Assembly: GCA_947166655.1 (NCBI GenBank)
Contig: CAMVFC010000015.1
Location: forward strand, 1 to 40,132
Direction: 5' to 3'
DNA: 40,132 nucleotides
Source of the DNA: an uncultured Prevotellaceae bacterium
GTDB taxonomy: Bacteria; Bacteroidota; Bacteroidia; Bacteroidales; Bacteroidaceae
A program made the position numbers and the translations under genes. Positions 1 through 7,686 of the stretch are shown here, piece after piece. Under the pieces are notes generated by a model. It was given only the letters and a program-made list of their open reading frames with translations. It had not been told where the DNA came from and ran no database searches. Every line of letters begins with the position of its first letter. Within the stretch, counting starts at the first letter, position 1.

Positions 1-366
1 TGTCGGGAACGAACGTTCGCCGGTGCGGCCGGATGTCTTCGAGGACAGGCGCTTATCAGCGTGTCCCCACAAGGGCGAAGAGGCAGAATGTCCTACTTCC
101 CTTCCACAGCTTCAGAGAGCAGCACGGATAAGGACACTATGAAACACCCATGGAGAGCGATGACAAAACCATGAAGCACAGCGTGGATGGGAGGACCGGG
201 AAAGGAAGTTACCCCTGCCGATGCCGGGCAAAGACCGCGAACAGGATGATACCGCTGTCATGCCATGACAAAGAGCAGACAATGGGCGGTGTTCCGCTTC
301 CATAAAGCGCAAGGGATAATGATGATTAAAAGATAATGGCTATGATAAACTACTGTTTTTCCAATA
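1..366. other. intergenic sequence without a supported gene
   Basis: I see no convincing coding region, tRNA or repeat here. A 66-codon minus-strand reading frame (112-312) has low-complexity Ser/Arg/Cys content, no recognisable start context and no family resemblance, so I do not call it. The window edge may cut a neighbouring feature. Confidence 0.5.
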
Positions 367-395
367 GAAAAAGCGCCCCATTGTGAGGCGCTTTC
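367..395 (-). terminator. intrinsic terminator after the small peptide gene
   Basis: Read on the minus strand, GAAAGCGCC and GGCGCTTTTTC form a 9-bp stem around a 9-nt loop, and the 3' arm runs into a T-tract. It lies about 20 nt beyond the stop of the 62-residue peptide gene, so it probably ends the transcript that starts upstream of the large glycoside hydrolase. Confidence 0.8.
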
Positions 396-413
396 AGAAT
401 AATTGTAGCTACT

Positions 414-602
414 TTAATTGCTCCAGTTATCATCCCAGACATTGTAGTTGTGCTGTTCTTTCACGCGTGCGTCCTGATTGCCGCCGCCGCCATATCTTAA
501 GTTGGCATTTCCTTCAACCTTGTGGAGGCTGTCTGCAATCATGTTTGCACAGTCCGGGTAAAACGCGGTCAGTGTCGGCTGGGAATATAATCTTTTCTTC
601 AT
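414..602 (-). CDS. small peptide with YxxP start and WDDxW tail
   Basis: This is a 62-residue protein of unknown function. It begins MKKRLYSQPTLTAF, has a Cys at residue 18 and a MIADSL segment, then a Gly-rich patch (YGGGG), and ends NVWDDNWSN. It has no signal peptide and no membrane segment. From memory, Prevotella and Bacteroides genomes carry many short proteins with a YxxP near the N-terminus and Trp/Asp-rich ends; this looks like one of them, but I know no function. It starts 15 nt after the stop of the secreted glycoside hydrolase and has its own strong ribosome binding site and a terminator behind it. It is therefore likely co-transcribed and actively translated. A modified-peptide precursor is conceivable but unproven. 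Confidence 0.75.
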   Translation of the reverse strand: MKKRLYSQPTLTAFYPDCANMIADSLHKVEGNANLRYGGGGNQDARVKEQHNYNVWDDNWSN

Positions 603-610
603 TTTTGCGC

Positions 611-616
611 CCTCCT
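611..616 (-). promoter_or_regulatory. strong Shine-Dalgarno site (AGGAGG) of the small peptide gene
   Basis: The minus strand reads TAACAGGAGGGCGCAAAAATG. The stop codon of the upstream enzyme nearly touches a full AGGAGG, which sits 8 nt before the ATG. Most other genes in this window lack any such motif, as is usual in Bacteroidetes, so this site stands out. It suggests high or coupled translation. Confidence 0.8.
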
Positions 617-617
617 G

Positions 618-3600
618 TTATTTGATGATTGCTTTCTTTCCGTTGTTGATATACACGCCTTGCTTGGCGGGTTTACCCTGCAGACGGCGTCCATCGAGGG
701 TGTACCACCGTGAGTTGCCGTTAGTGGGATGCATATTGGCAAGCTCTCTGATGCTGGTGGGGATACTGCCGTCGAAGATTAGTTTGAAAGCCTTGATATC
801 TCCACCCATTTCAGGCGTTCCTGCTTTGATGCCGTGTAACGGGAAGGTAGCATGGAATGCGCCTATGCGAGTGCCGCTTAGGGGATAGTATATTGTGTTA
901 TCATTTCCTAACAGGAGCAGACTGGTGTCGTCAGTGTCGAATGTGCTGCTGGCATAGCTACCGCAGAAACTAACCTTGCCGTCCTGGCTGGTAACCTGTT
1001 GTTCGGAGGGTGCTACAGCGTTGATGGTGACGCCGTCGAAGCACGGATTGACGATGTTCTCACCATCCTCCCACATGACGATGTAGGCGCGTCCGGCCTC
1101 AATCTTGTTGGCCTCTACGAAGTCGAGCGTGAGCGTGCTGGTGGCAGCATCATAGTTTGTGCTGGATTCCTGACTGCAGTTCAGTTCTTTGACAGTAGCG
1201 CCGCTGAGCGGTGTTCCAGTGAAGGCTGCCACTTCAAAGGGCAGACAAAGCGTATTCCACGCGCCATCCTTGTAGAATGTGCGTCCGCTGATGGTCACTG
1301 CTCGTCGCTGACCATTGGCACCTTCAATGGCATCAGTGTTGTCCGCGTTGTCGTAGAGCGTCAAAGGCTGTCCGTCCTCACCATTATAAATATATACTGA
1401 TGATGCAGCGAGGTTGAGCGTCAACGGCGTGTCGATGTCAATAGGCGTTCCGGTGGTCAGTCCGCTGAGGGCGCTTTGCGTGAAGGCATCAGAGAGTGTG
1501 ATGGTGGTGTGGATGTATTCCGGTATCTCGAGAGCTTCGCGCAGTGTGGTGGTGAACGTCTGTGCCGAAGCCGCCGGATTGCGTAGTGCCAAGGTGGCCT
1601 TTCTGCCATTCCAGGATGCCCAACCATAGACGTTGGCACGGCTGCCGTCCCACGGGTTTCCTCCTACCCAATGCACGTCGGGCAACACATCCTCCTGTGC
1701 CTTCTGCCAGCGTATGCACTCGGCCAGGTCGCCCCATAGTGCACCGCCATTGATGCTGTTCATCAGGGCGAAGTCGGCATAGACCTCCACCAGTTCGCTG
1801 CCGCAGGCAAAGGCGCAGCGCATCTCGCGGAGAACATCGTTGTAGTTACGGCTCATGTTGGCTACACCGCCACCGTAGTTGGAGAGGATGAAGCCGTGGG
1901 TCATCATGGCATTGATGGGACAGAGTGGTGAATTTTGCACGTAGTTCTGATAGACGAGTCTGTCGCGGTATGTAATCCACTGCTCGCGCGTGTTGCCCTG
2001 GTTGCCGGCGGTGCCCCAGTCGTTCTCCTGACGCCATACGGCATCGCTCACCTGGAACCAGAAGGGCGATGCCCATGTTCCCACGGTGGTGTTGAAGAAC
2101 ACGTCGGGCTTTACCTTGCGGAGCTCCTGCTCGATAGCGATGATACCTTCGGCATTTTCTTCGCCCGTGGCTCCTGGATCAGGTCCTACGGAGCTGAACT
2201 GAGCGCTGATCCCGTCGAACTTGAAGAAGTTGAAGTGGTAGTTGTTGAGCATAAAGCTGGTGCGGTTGAGGAATACCTCGTAGTAGGCGGGGTTGGAGAG
2301 TTGCATTCCACCTCGCGAGCTCCAGTAGTTGCGGCGGTAGTTGCCGCTGGTGCCGTAACCGCCCACGGGACCGAGCCAAGCACCAATCTGAGAGTTCATG
2401 GCCCATGCCTTATCGCTCAGCGGCTGGAAGCCATTGGGGAAGTTGGGGTTGAACTCCCAAGTGCCGTACTCATCCCATCCGTCGTCCCACATGAATGAGC
2501 CGATACCCACGCCGTAGGCGTCGTAGAGGTGAGTTTTCCACTGGTCGAGTACTTCGTCACATTGTGCCTCTGTGAAGTTACCGCTGTAGTCGGCACTGTT
2601 GTTACGGTCGATGTTCAGCTCGAACCACGAGTTGTACATCGGGAACGCACGCCAAGGCACGGCACGCTCGCGCTCGCTGTAGCAGAGGAATGAGCGGCGG
2701 GCCTGACCCGGAGCGATGAGACCAATGACGGCTCCCACCTTCCATGTCTTGCCGGCAGCCAGTGTCGTCTGGCGGCTCCACTCGCCCTTGAACTCAGTCT
2801 GTGTGGGTGCGGGCAGGTGGATATATTCGCTCTTGTTGTAGCTCAGGTTGATGTTGCCCGATGATGTGTTGTCCGAGCCGTTGGGGTTGAGGACAGCAAA
2901 ATAGCGTATTGTGTAGCTGCCGGTCGCAGGCACGACAAATGAATAGACATTATCGGTCTTGGCAGTGCCTGAGAAACCGCTGTGGTAGTCTGAGACGACG
3001 ATATTCCCGTCTTCATCCAATAGATCCACACCGGCGATGGTGAGGCCGTGATTGCCGGAGGCGTACATGAACTGCGCCGCGAACGTTCCGCCGCCGCGGT
3101 TGAAGCGAACCGTCTTCTCCATCATCTTGATCCGATCAGAAGTGTAGCCCAGTTCATTGATGCGGGCAGGCACAACTGCTGGAGCGCTCCATGACGAAGT
3201 GTTCCATGTGTCGGTGCGAGCACCACCGACAGACAGCAACGGATAGCCTGTATCGTATGTGATGGCGATATTGCCAGATGAGGTTATCGTTTCTGTCTTC
3301 GTCTCACAGAGGTAGCGCAGTCGGAAATTACCAGCTGAGGGCACTGCGAAGCTGTATGTATTGTTGCTGTGCGCTCCACCCGTGTAGCCTACGTGATAGT
3401 CAGAGGCCACCACTTCATCCTCGCTGTTCAGCAAATCCACGCCCACGATGTTCAGTCGGTGGCTGCCGCTGGAATAAGTGAGGGTAACGCTAAGTGTGCC
3501 GCCGGCACTGAAGGCTACTGCCTTCTCCTTCTTCACCACATTGGAGGCGGTGAAGCCAAGGTCGCTCACGCCTGCCGGAATTTCCGACATGACGCTCCAT

Positions 3601-4745
3601 GTGCTTGATGTCCATGAGTCTGACAGGCTAGTATCGTCAGCACCATCAACCGCGGGCAGGATGTTGGCTTCCATGTTGCCATCGAACACCGGTTCTGGCG
3701 CAATGACTTGACAGCTCCAGATGATGGTGCCGTTGCTGTTGAATGAGGCCTGTGCATCGGTCACGGTGTCGCGGAAGTAGCGCACGAGATAGAATCCAGG
3801 TTCGGGTATGTTGAGCGTATAGACGTTGTTGGACTTGGCGCCGCCAGTATAGCCCTTGTGGTAGTCGCTGGCCACCACGGTGCCGCTGAGGTTCACGATA
3901 TCCACGCCTGCGATGTCCAGTCGGTGGTTTCCGCTCGTGTATTGGAAAGTCACCGTCTGTGTGCCGCTTCCGAGGATGGCCAGATAGCCCTGTACACCGA
4001 GAATCCCGCTGGCTGGTAAGCCGAGGTTAAGAATACCCTGAGGTGTTTCCGTTCCAGGCTCCCAAGAGAAGGAGGAGCTTGTCCAGTTGCCATAGGCAAA
4101 GGGCTCCGTGTTCACTGCTCCCACGATGCTGTTCTTGCCCATCGGAGTTTCCAGTCCGGCGAAGATCTTGTCACTGGCGATGACGGCTCCACGCGTGTTG
4201 CCCACTACGGCTGGGGCCTGCGCGCTGCTATTGTTATCCACGGTGTAGTGCATGGGAATGATGGCATTCATGGCCACGTCGGCCACAGCAGTCAGTTCCA
4301 GCTCCGTGCGAAGGTAGTGGGAGCCGTCGCGCAGCACAGCACGCCATGTCAGCGCAAGGTTGCCATAGCTGTATCTTGCTTCCACAGCTTTGCCGGGCAG
4401 TTTCAGCGATGCCTTGGCGGCAGAGGCGTCGGGCGAAAGGGTAACCAGTTGCACATCGTTCAGCGTCATGGCAGAGGATGCCACCTCCGTACCGTTGCCG
4501 AGGCGGATGCTGAACAACTCATTGCCGGGTTGTAGCCCCATCGCTTCGCATCCGCCAAAGGACAGCTGGCCGTCAGCGTGGATGAAAGTGGCAGAGAGCA
4601 GGTCGTTGGATAGCGTATAGGTGCCAGCGCTGACCGATGAAGTGGCTATTCCTGCCTGTTGCTCCTGCGGGAAAATGACAGCCTGTCCCCATGCCTGCAT
4701 GGTAACAAACGCCACAATAAGAGTCAAAAGAATGTTCTTTTTCAT
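618..4745 (-). CDS. secreted clan GH-D-like glycoside hydrolase (alpha-galactosidase-like) with three tandem beta modules
   Basis: The 1375-residue protein starts with a signal peptide (about residues 1-20, AWGQ). Residues about 40-215 look like a beta-sandwich domain. Three tandem modules of roughly 115 residues follow (about 215-635), each carrying a core of the type VVASDYHxGYTGG, an aromatic/Asn motif and an xIRYF strand. The (beta/alpha)8 catalytic domain runs from about 680 to 1050. It has MWDDGWDEYG at 752-761 and FFKFDG with Asp844, which match the GH36/GH27-type pattern where the Asp after a Lys-Phe is the nucleophile. The acid/base is probably in VSDAVWRQEND. The last 30 residues (WYTLDGRRLQGK to KKAIIK) resemble type IX secretion tails. 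A promoter lies just upstream. The exact family and substrate (alpha-galactoside or alpha-GalNAc) are not certain. Confidence 0.8.
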   Translation of the reverse strand: MKKNILLTLIVAFVTMQAWGQAVIFPQEQQAGIATSSVSAGTYTLSNDLLSATFIHADGQLSFGGCEAMGLQPGNELFSIRLGNGTEVASSAMTLNDVQLVTLSPDASAAKASLKLPGKAVEARYSYGNLALTWRAVLRDGSHYLRTELELTAVADVAMNAIIPMHYTVDNNSSAQAPAVVGNTRGAVIASDKIFAGLETPMGKNSIVGAVNTEPFAYGNWTSSSFSWEPGTETPQGILNLGLPASGILGVQGYLAILGSGTQTVTFQYTSGNHRLDIAGVDIVNLSGTVVASDYHKGYTGGAKSNNVYTLNIPEPGFYLVRYFRDTVTDAQASFNSNGTIIWSCQVIAPEPVFDGNMEANILPAVDGADDTSLSDSWTSSTWSVMSEIPAGVSDLGFTASNVVKKEKAVAFSAGGTLSVTLTYSSGSHRLNIVGVDLLNSEDEVVASDYHVGYTGGAHSNNTYSFAVPSAGNFRLRYLCETKTETITSSGNIAITYDTGYPLLSVGGARTDTWNTSSWSAPAVVPARINELGYTSDRIKMMEKTVRFNRGGGTFAAQFMYASGNHGLTIAGVDLLDEDGNIVVSDYHSGFSGTAKTDNVYSFVVPATGSYTIRYFAVLNPNGSDNTSSGNINLSYNKSEYIHLPAPTQTEFKGEWSRQTTLAAGKTWKVGAVIGLIAPGQARRSFLCYSERERAVPWRAFPMYNSWFELNIDRNNSADYSGNFTEAQCDEVLDQWKTHLYDAYGVGIGSFMWDDGWDEYGTWEFNPNFPNGFQPLSDKAWAMNSQIGAWLGPVGGYGTSGNYRRNYWSSRGGMQLSNPAYYEVFLNRTSFMLNNYHFNFFKFDGISAQFSSVGPDPGATGEENAEGIIAIEQELRKVKPDVFFNTTVGTWASPFWFQVSDAVWRQENDWGTAGNQGNTREQWITYRDRLVYQNYVQNSPLCPINAMMTHGFILSNYGGGVANMSRNYNDVLREMRCAFACGSELVEVYADFALMNSINGGALWGDLAECIRWQKAQEDVLPDVHWVGGNPWDGSRANVYGWASWNGRKATLALRNPAASAQTFTTTLREALEIPEYIHTTITLSDAFTQSALSGLTTGTPIDIDTPLTLNLAASSVYIYNGEDGQPLTLYDNADNTDAIEGANGQRRAVTISGRTFYKDGAWNTLCLPFEVAAFTGTPLSGATVKELNCSQESSTNYDAATSTLTLDFVEANKIEAGRAYIVMWEDGENIVNPCFDGVTINAVAPSEQQVTSQDGKVSFCGSYASSTFDTDDTSLLLLGNDNTIYYPLSGTRIGAFHATFPLHGIKAGTPEMGGDIKAFKLIFDGSIPTSIRELANMHPTNGNSRWYTLDGRRLQGKPAKQGVYINNGKKAIIK

Positions 4746-4801
4746 ACGTATATGGCTATGTTAGTTTTATTTTTTAATGTTCTTTTTGGCATTATGATAT
4801 G

Positions 4802-4809
4802 CAAATATA
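4802..4809 (-). promoter_or_regulatory. Bacteroidetes -7 box (TATATTTG)
   Basis: The minus strand reads TATATTTG 57 nt before the start codon of the large glycoside hydrolase. It fits TAnnTTTG. No clear TTTG -33 box is visible. Confidence 0.6.
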
Positions 4810-4988
4810 CACCTTTTCACATGAAGAGAGAAAAGAAAGGTGCTAAAAATTATAAAAACAGGCTAAATAGTACTCAGAAATAGTAATTAAGTCTGTTTTT
4901 TGTTGGCTTTCAAGACAACTATACATCCGAAGGAGAGCCTACCGGCCCTTCTTCGGTGCTGTTATCAGATCACAGATGGCAACTGGAG

Positions 4989-5165
4989 AATGCACTAAAA
5001 AAGGCATTGTCAATGCACTACGAAGGCGTTGCAAATGCGCTACAAGTGCGAGACAAGGGTGAAACAAAGACTTTGTAAATGCGCTACATAGGCATTGTAA
5101 ATGCGCTACATAGGCATTGTAAATGCGCAAAGAAGGGGCTACGACTGCGAAAATCATTAACAGCC
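4989..5165. repeat. 22-bp-period tandem array, about 8 units
   Basis: Units recur at 4989, 5012, 5034, 5056, 5078, 5100, 5122 and 5144. All steps are 22 bp except the first, which is 23. The best conserved unit contains AATGCGCTACATAGGCATT, an imperfect dyad: AATGC pairs with GCATT and CTA with TAG, with one bulged base. The array begins about 36 bp past the 3' end of the minus-strand gene 5202-5867 and lies upstream of the GH promoter. A 72-codon frame through it is a by-product of the repeat. Function unknown. Confidence 0.85.
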
Positions 5166-5201
5166 GCCTCCCCTAAACGTGAATCTTGAGACAGACCTCA
5201 T

Positions 5202-5867
5202 TTATTGGGCCAAAAGAACCTTGCAACAGTCCAACTCCGTGAGCATCGCATGGTCTATCTCTTGCAGCGAGAGGCGTACATTCTGCATCCGTGAATAGTA
5301 AACGTTGAACTCCGGCAAGCCATGGAGAAAGCGCACGTAGTCGAAGATGGTAGCGTTCTGGTCGCCATAAAAATGCGCATACACCAAGTCCGCCACCGTC
5401 CGTTTTTGGTCGATGACCTGCGCCGACACCGACCTGTATTGTCGGGCCAACGCATAGAAATCATCGATATGCCCGATGAGTTCCACGTTGCCTATGGTGT
5501 TTAATACTTCAGTTTTGTAGGCATCCATGCCGTTATCGACATCCACCTGGACATATTCAGACAAGGCACTATTGATGAACGTTACGGCCACTGTCGTATC
5601 CACCCGTTCCAGCGTGTCGGCGAGAATGGCCAGGTGAAGGATCATGGACGTGGAGTCAATGACATCATATAAGTCCTGGTATTCATGCAGTTGCTTATGT
5701 GTGCGCTCCATCTTACCCACGATCTGCTCAGCCAACAGCTGTGCCGTCTCCGCCCTCTTGCAGGCGTTGATGTGGTTCTCTATGCCGAAAGTGATGATGA
5801 TGCCCAGCGCAGTTGCCAGGAATCCGGCCAGAAAAGTCAGCCACCATGATTTAGTCTCTTTCTTCAT
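5202..5867 (-). CDS. membrane-anchored protein of unknown function
   Basis: The protein has 221 residues counted from ATG at 5867 (MKKETKSWW). A TTG 12 nt upstream is possible but less likely. The N-terminus is a short positive stretch followed by one membrane helix (about residues 8-27, WLTFLAGFLATALGIIITFG). The remainder is helical and rich in charged residues, with likely coiled coil around 40-70 (AETAQLLAEQIVGK) and several Tyr/Asp-rich stretches. That predicts a short cytoplasmic tail and an extracytoplasmic domain. I recognise no family. It follows the 102-residue gene by 17 nt and ends the minus-strand run that starts with the GH30 gene. The 22-bp array lies just beyond its stop. Confidence 0.7.
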   Translation of the reverse strand: MKKETKSWWLTFLAGFLATALGIIITFGIENHINACKRAETAQLLAEQIVGKMERTHKQLHEYQDLYDVIDSTSMILHLAILADTLERVDTTVAVTFINSALSEYVQVDVDNGMDAYKTEVLNTIGNVELIGHIDDFYALARQYRSVSAQVIDQKRTVADLVYAHFYGDQNATIFDYVRFLHGLPEFNVYYSRMQNVRLSLQEIDHAMLTELDCCKVLLAQ

Positions 5868-5884
5868 CTGATTAGGCAATCGTC

Positions 5885-6193
5885 TTATTCGTAGTATTCA
5901 ATCCGCAGTTCATCACTCACTATATAGTCCTCGTGGAAGTCATCATCGTAGCAATAGACGATGCGGAGAGCGCGATACACCGCCGGTACCTTCAGTGTTT
6001 CCAGCAAGTGCCATCGCGGTCTGCCAAACTCAAAAGACGCACGGTCAAGGACCAGGCGGTTGCTCGTCCAGTCAAACTGGTAGTACCCGCCGCCGATGCA
6101 GCTGTCGTTGCCCGTGAGCAACTCCTGATGCTGGTTGACCATACCGAGGCGCAGGTAGCCATCCATGGTGATGATGAACTTCGGTAGTGCCAT
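5885..6193 (-). CDS. conserved 102-residue protein of unknown function
   Basis: This is a soluble protein without a signal peptide or membrane helix. It begins MALPKFIITMDGYLRLGMVNQHQ and has a Gly-rich turn (CIGGGYYQFD), a conserved-looking aromatic core (ASFEFGRPRWHLLETL) and an acidic/aromatic end (YCYDDDFHEDY, RIEYYE). I recall similar short proteins in other Bacteroidales, with the same MDGYLRLGMVN opening, but no known function. It lies 31 nt after the SDR gene and 17 nt before the membrane-anchored gene, so it is probably part of the same transcript. Confidence 0.7.
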   Translation of the reverse strand: MALPKFIITMDGYLRLGMVNQHQELLTGNDSCIGGGYYQFDWTSNRLVLDRASFEFGRPRWHLLETLKVPAVYRALRIVYCYDDDFHEDYIVSDELRIEYYE

Positions 6194-6224
6194 AGAACCC
6201 CCTCCGCTTTTTGTTACCTCGCAC

Positions 6225-6980
6225 TTATTGCCTCACGATTACGCTTCCGCTGGCCTGATGTGTGGCCAGTATCAGCACTTCTGCTATCTGTACGTGCTCA
6301 GGCGCATTGGCCGCATAGACGGCGACGTCAGCGATATCGTCACCCGTCAAAGGCTTAATGCCCTTGTAGACATTTGCTGCCCGTTCGGTGTCTCCGTGAA
6401 AGCGCGTGTTGCTGAAGTTCGTCTCCACCAGTCCAGGCTTCAAGTTCGTCACTCGGACATTTGTGCCGGCCACATCAATCCTCAAGCCATCTGTCAGCGC
6501 CTTCACTGCCGCCTTCGTGGCACAGTACACATTGCCGCCAGCATAGGCAGCATCGCCGGCTACGGAGCCGATGTTGATGACATGTCCCCGGTTGCGCTTC
6601 ACCATTCCGGGAACAACGAAGCGGGTCATTGTCAGCAGGCCCTTGAGGTTGGTGTCTATCATCGTGTCCCAGTCCTCAAAGCGACCTTCATATTCCGGTT
6701 CCAGTCCAAGAGCCAAACCAGCGTTGTTCACCAGGACATCAATCTCCCTCCACCCTTCCGGCAGTTCCGAGAGCGCCCTGTCTGCTGCTTCGCGGTCCCT
6801 TACGTCGAAGACCAACGTCAGCACTTCAGTCCCGACGTCCGTCAGCTCTTTCTGGATTTCAGCAAGCCGCTGCCTGTTTCTTCCCGTCAGGATCAGCTTG
6901 TCACCATTCTTTGCAAACTTTCTGGCGCAGGCAAGACCTATCCCACTTGTCGCACCAGTTATCAATACCACCTTTTCCAT
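6225..6980 (-). CDS. short-chain dehydrogenase/reductase, YdfG-like
   Basis: The 251-residue protein has a Rossmann fold of the classical SDR type. The cofactor loop TGATSGIG is at residues 8-15. The residues after beta-2 (TGRNRQRL) favour NADP. NNAG lies near residue 86, the catalytic Ser in INIGSVAG near 137, and the YxxxK pair in VYCATKAAV near 152. E. coli YdfG relatives reduce 3-hydroxy acids or malonic semialdehyde with NADP; whether this one shares that substrate cannot be told. It starts 8 nt after the HD-domain gene, so the two are probably translated from one mRNA. Confidence 0.85.
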   Translation of the reverse strand: MEKVVLITGATSGIGLACARKFAKNGDKLILTGRNRQRLAEIQKELTDVGTEVLTLVFDVRDREAADRALSELPEGWREIDVLVNNAGLALGLEPEYEGRFEDWDTMIDTNLKGLLTMTRFVVPGMVKRNRGHVINIGSVAGDAAYAGGNVYCATKAAVKALTDGLRIDVAGTNVRVTNLKPGLVETNFSNTRFHGDTERAANVYKGIKPLTGDDIADVAVYAANAPEHVQIAEVLILATHQASGSVIVRQ

Positions 6981-6988
6981 AGTTTATT

Positions 6989-7618
6989 TCATTGGTTGTA
7001 ATACTTTTCAAAAAGCTCCTTCATCAGTGCTTCGTTCTCCATCATCGTACGCAGCTGTTCCAGTCGTACGGCATTCGGTGAGTCCTCGAACCACAGCTTC
7101 AGGTAGCCGCCCCGCCCGTATTTCTCGTGCAGGTGCTGTAGCATTCGGGCGTAATGCTCTTCACGACTCATCTCGGGATAATGCTCCAAGCCGAACTGCA
7201 CCGTCCTGCGGACGATGGTCTCCGGCTCGATGAACCTGTCGGCTTCTGCCACGATGCGCCCATAGACAGAGCGTGGCGGATGAACGGACGAGGCACGATG
7301 GTCTTCAGCAGCCTCCGCCATCACCTCTATCTGTGGCTCCGAGAACCATTGTCTCAACGCCTTGTCGCCACGGATAATACGCCCCGACGCCAGGTGATGC
7401 ACGTCGCGCCCTTCACCAAGTCCCGTGTCGTGGTATGCCGCAATGGCATACGCCATGTCGGTGTCTGCGCCCAGCCGTTCCGCCAGTTCTAAACTCTGGC
7501 AGATGACCATCATCACGTGGTCCCGTCGGTGCGCCGGGTCGAAGTGGTCATATCGTGGAATGACATGCTCCTCGACGTAAGCCTGCAGGGAGGAATTTAC
7601 AGAAGGTCTCTTTTCCAT
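6989..7618 (-). CDS. HD-domain phosphohydrolase family protein
   Basis: The 209-residue cytosolic protein has the HD metal site: His34 (RRDHV), His63-Asp64 (AYHDTGL), a further His in AEDHRASS near 108, and Asp in VAEADRF near 127. These fit the metal-dependent HD family (nucleotidases and phosphodiesterases), so hydrolysis of a nucleotide or a similar phosphate is likely, but the substrate is unknown. It sits 68 nt downstream of the GH30 gene and 8 nt upstream of the SDR gene. Its length is usual for stand-alone HD proteins. Confidence 0.85.
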   Translation of the reverse strand: MEKRPSVNSSLQAYVEEHVIPRYDHFDPAHRRDHVMMVICQSLELAERLGADTDMAYAIAAYHDTGLGEGRDVHHLASGRIIRGDKALRQWFSEPQIEVMAEAAEDHRASSVHPPRSVYGRIVAEADRFIEPETIVRRTVQFGLEHYPEMSREEHYARMLQHLHEKYGRGGYLKLWFEDSPNAVRLEQLRTMMENEALMKELFEKYYNQ

Positions 7619-7686
7619 TTTTTACCAAGCTCCATCGTTAACGTTATCCCAGCCTTTCCTCATCATTTCCGGAACGTTCACCACCG

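Noticed and set aside
4939-5157. 72-codon minus-strand frame at 5 kb
   Set aside because: Its repeated wording (VAHLQ...RSALT) is a direct product of the 22-bp array, and it has no start context.
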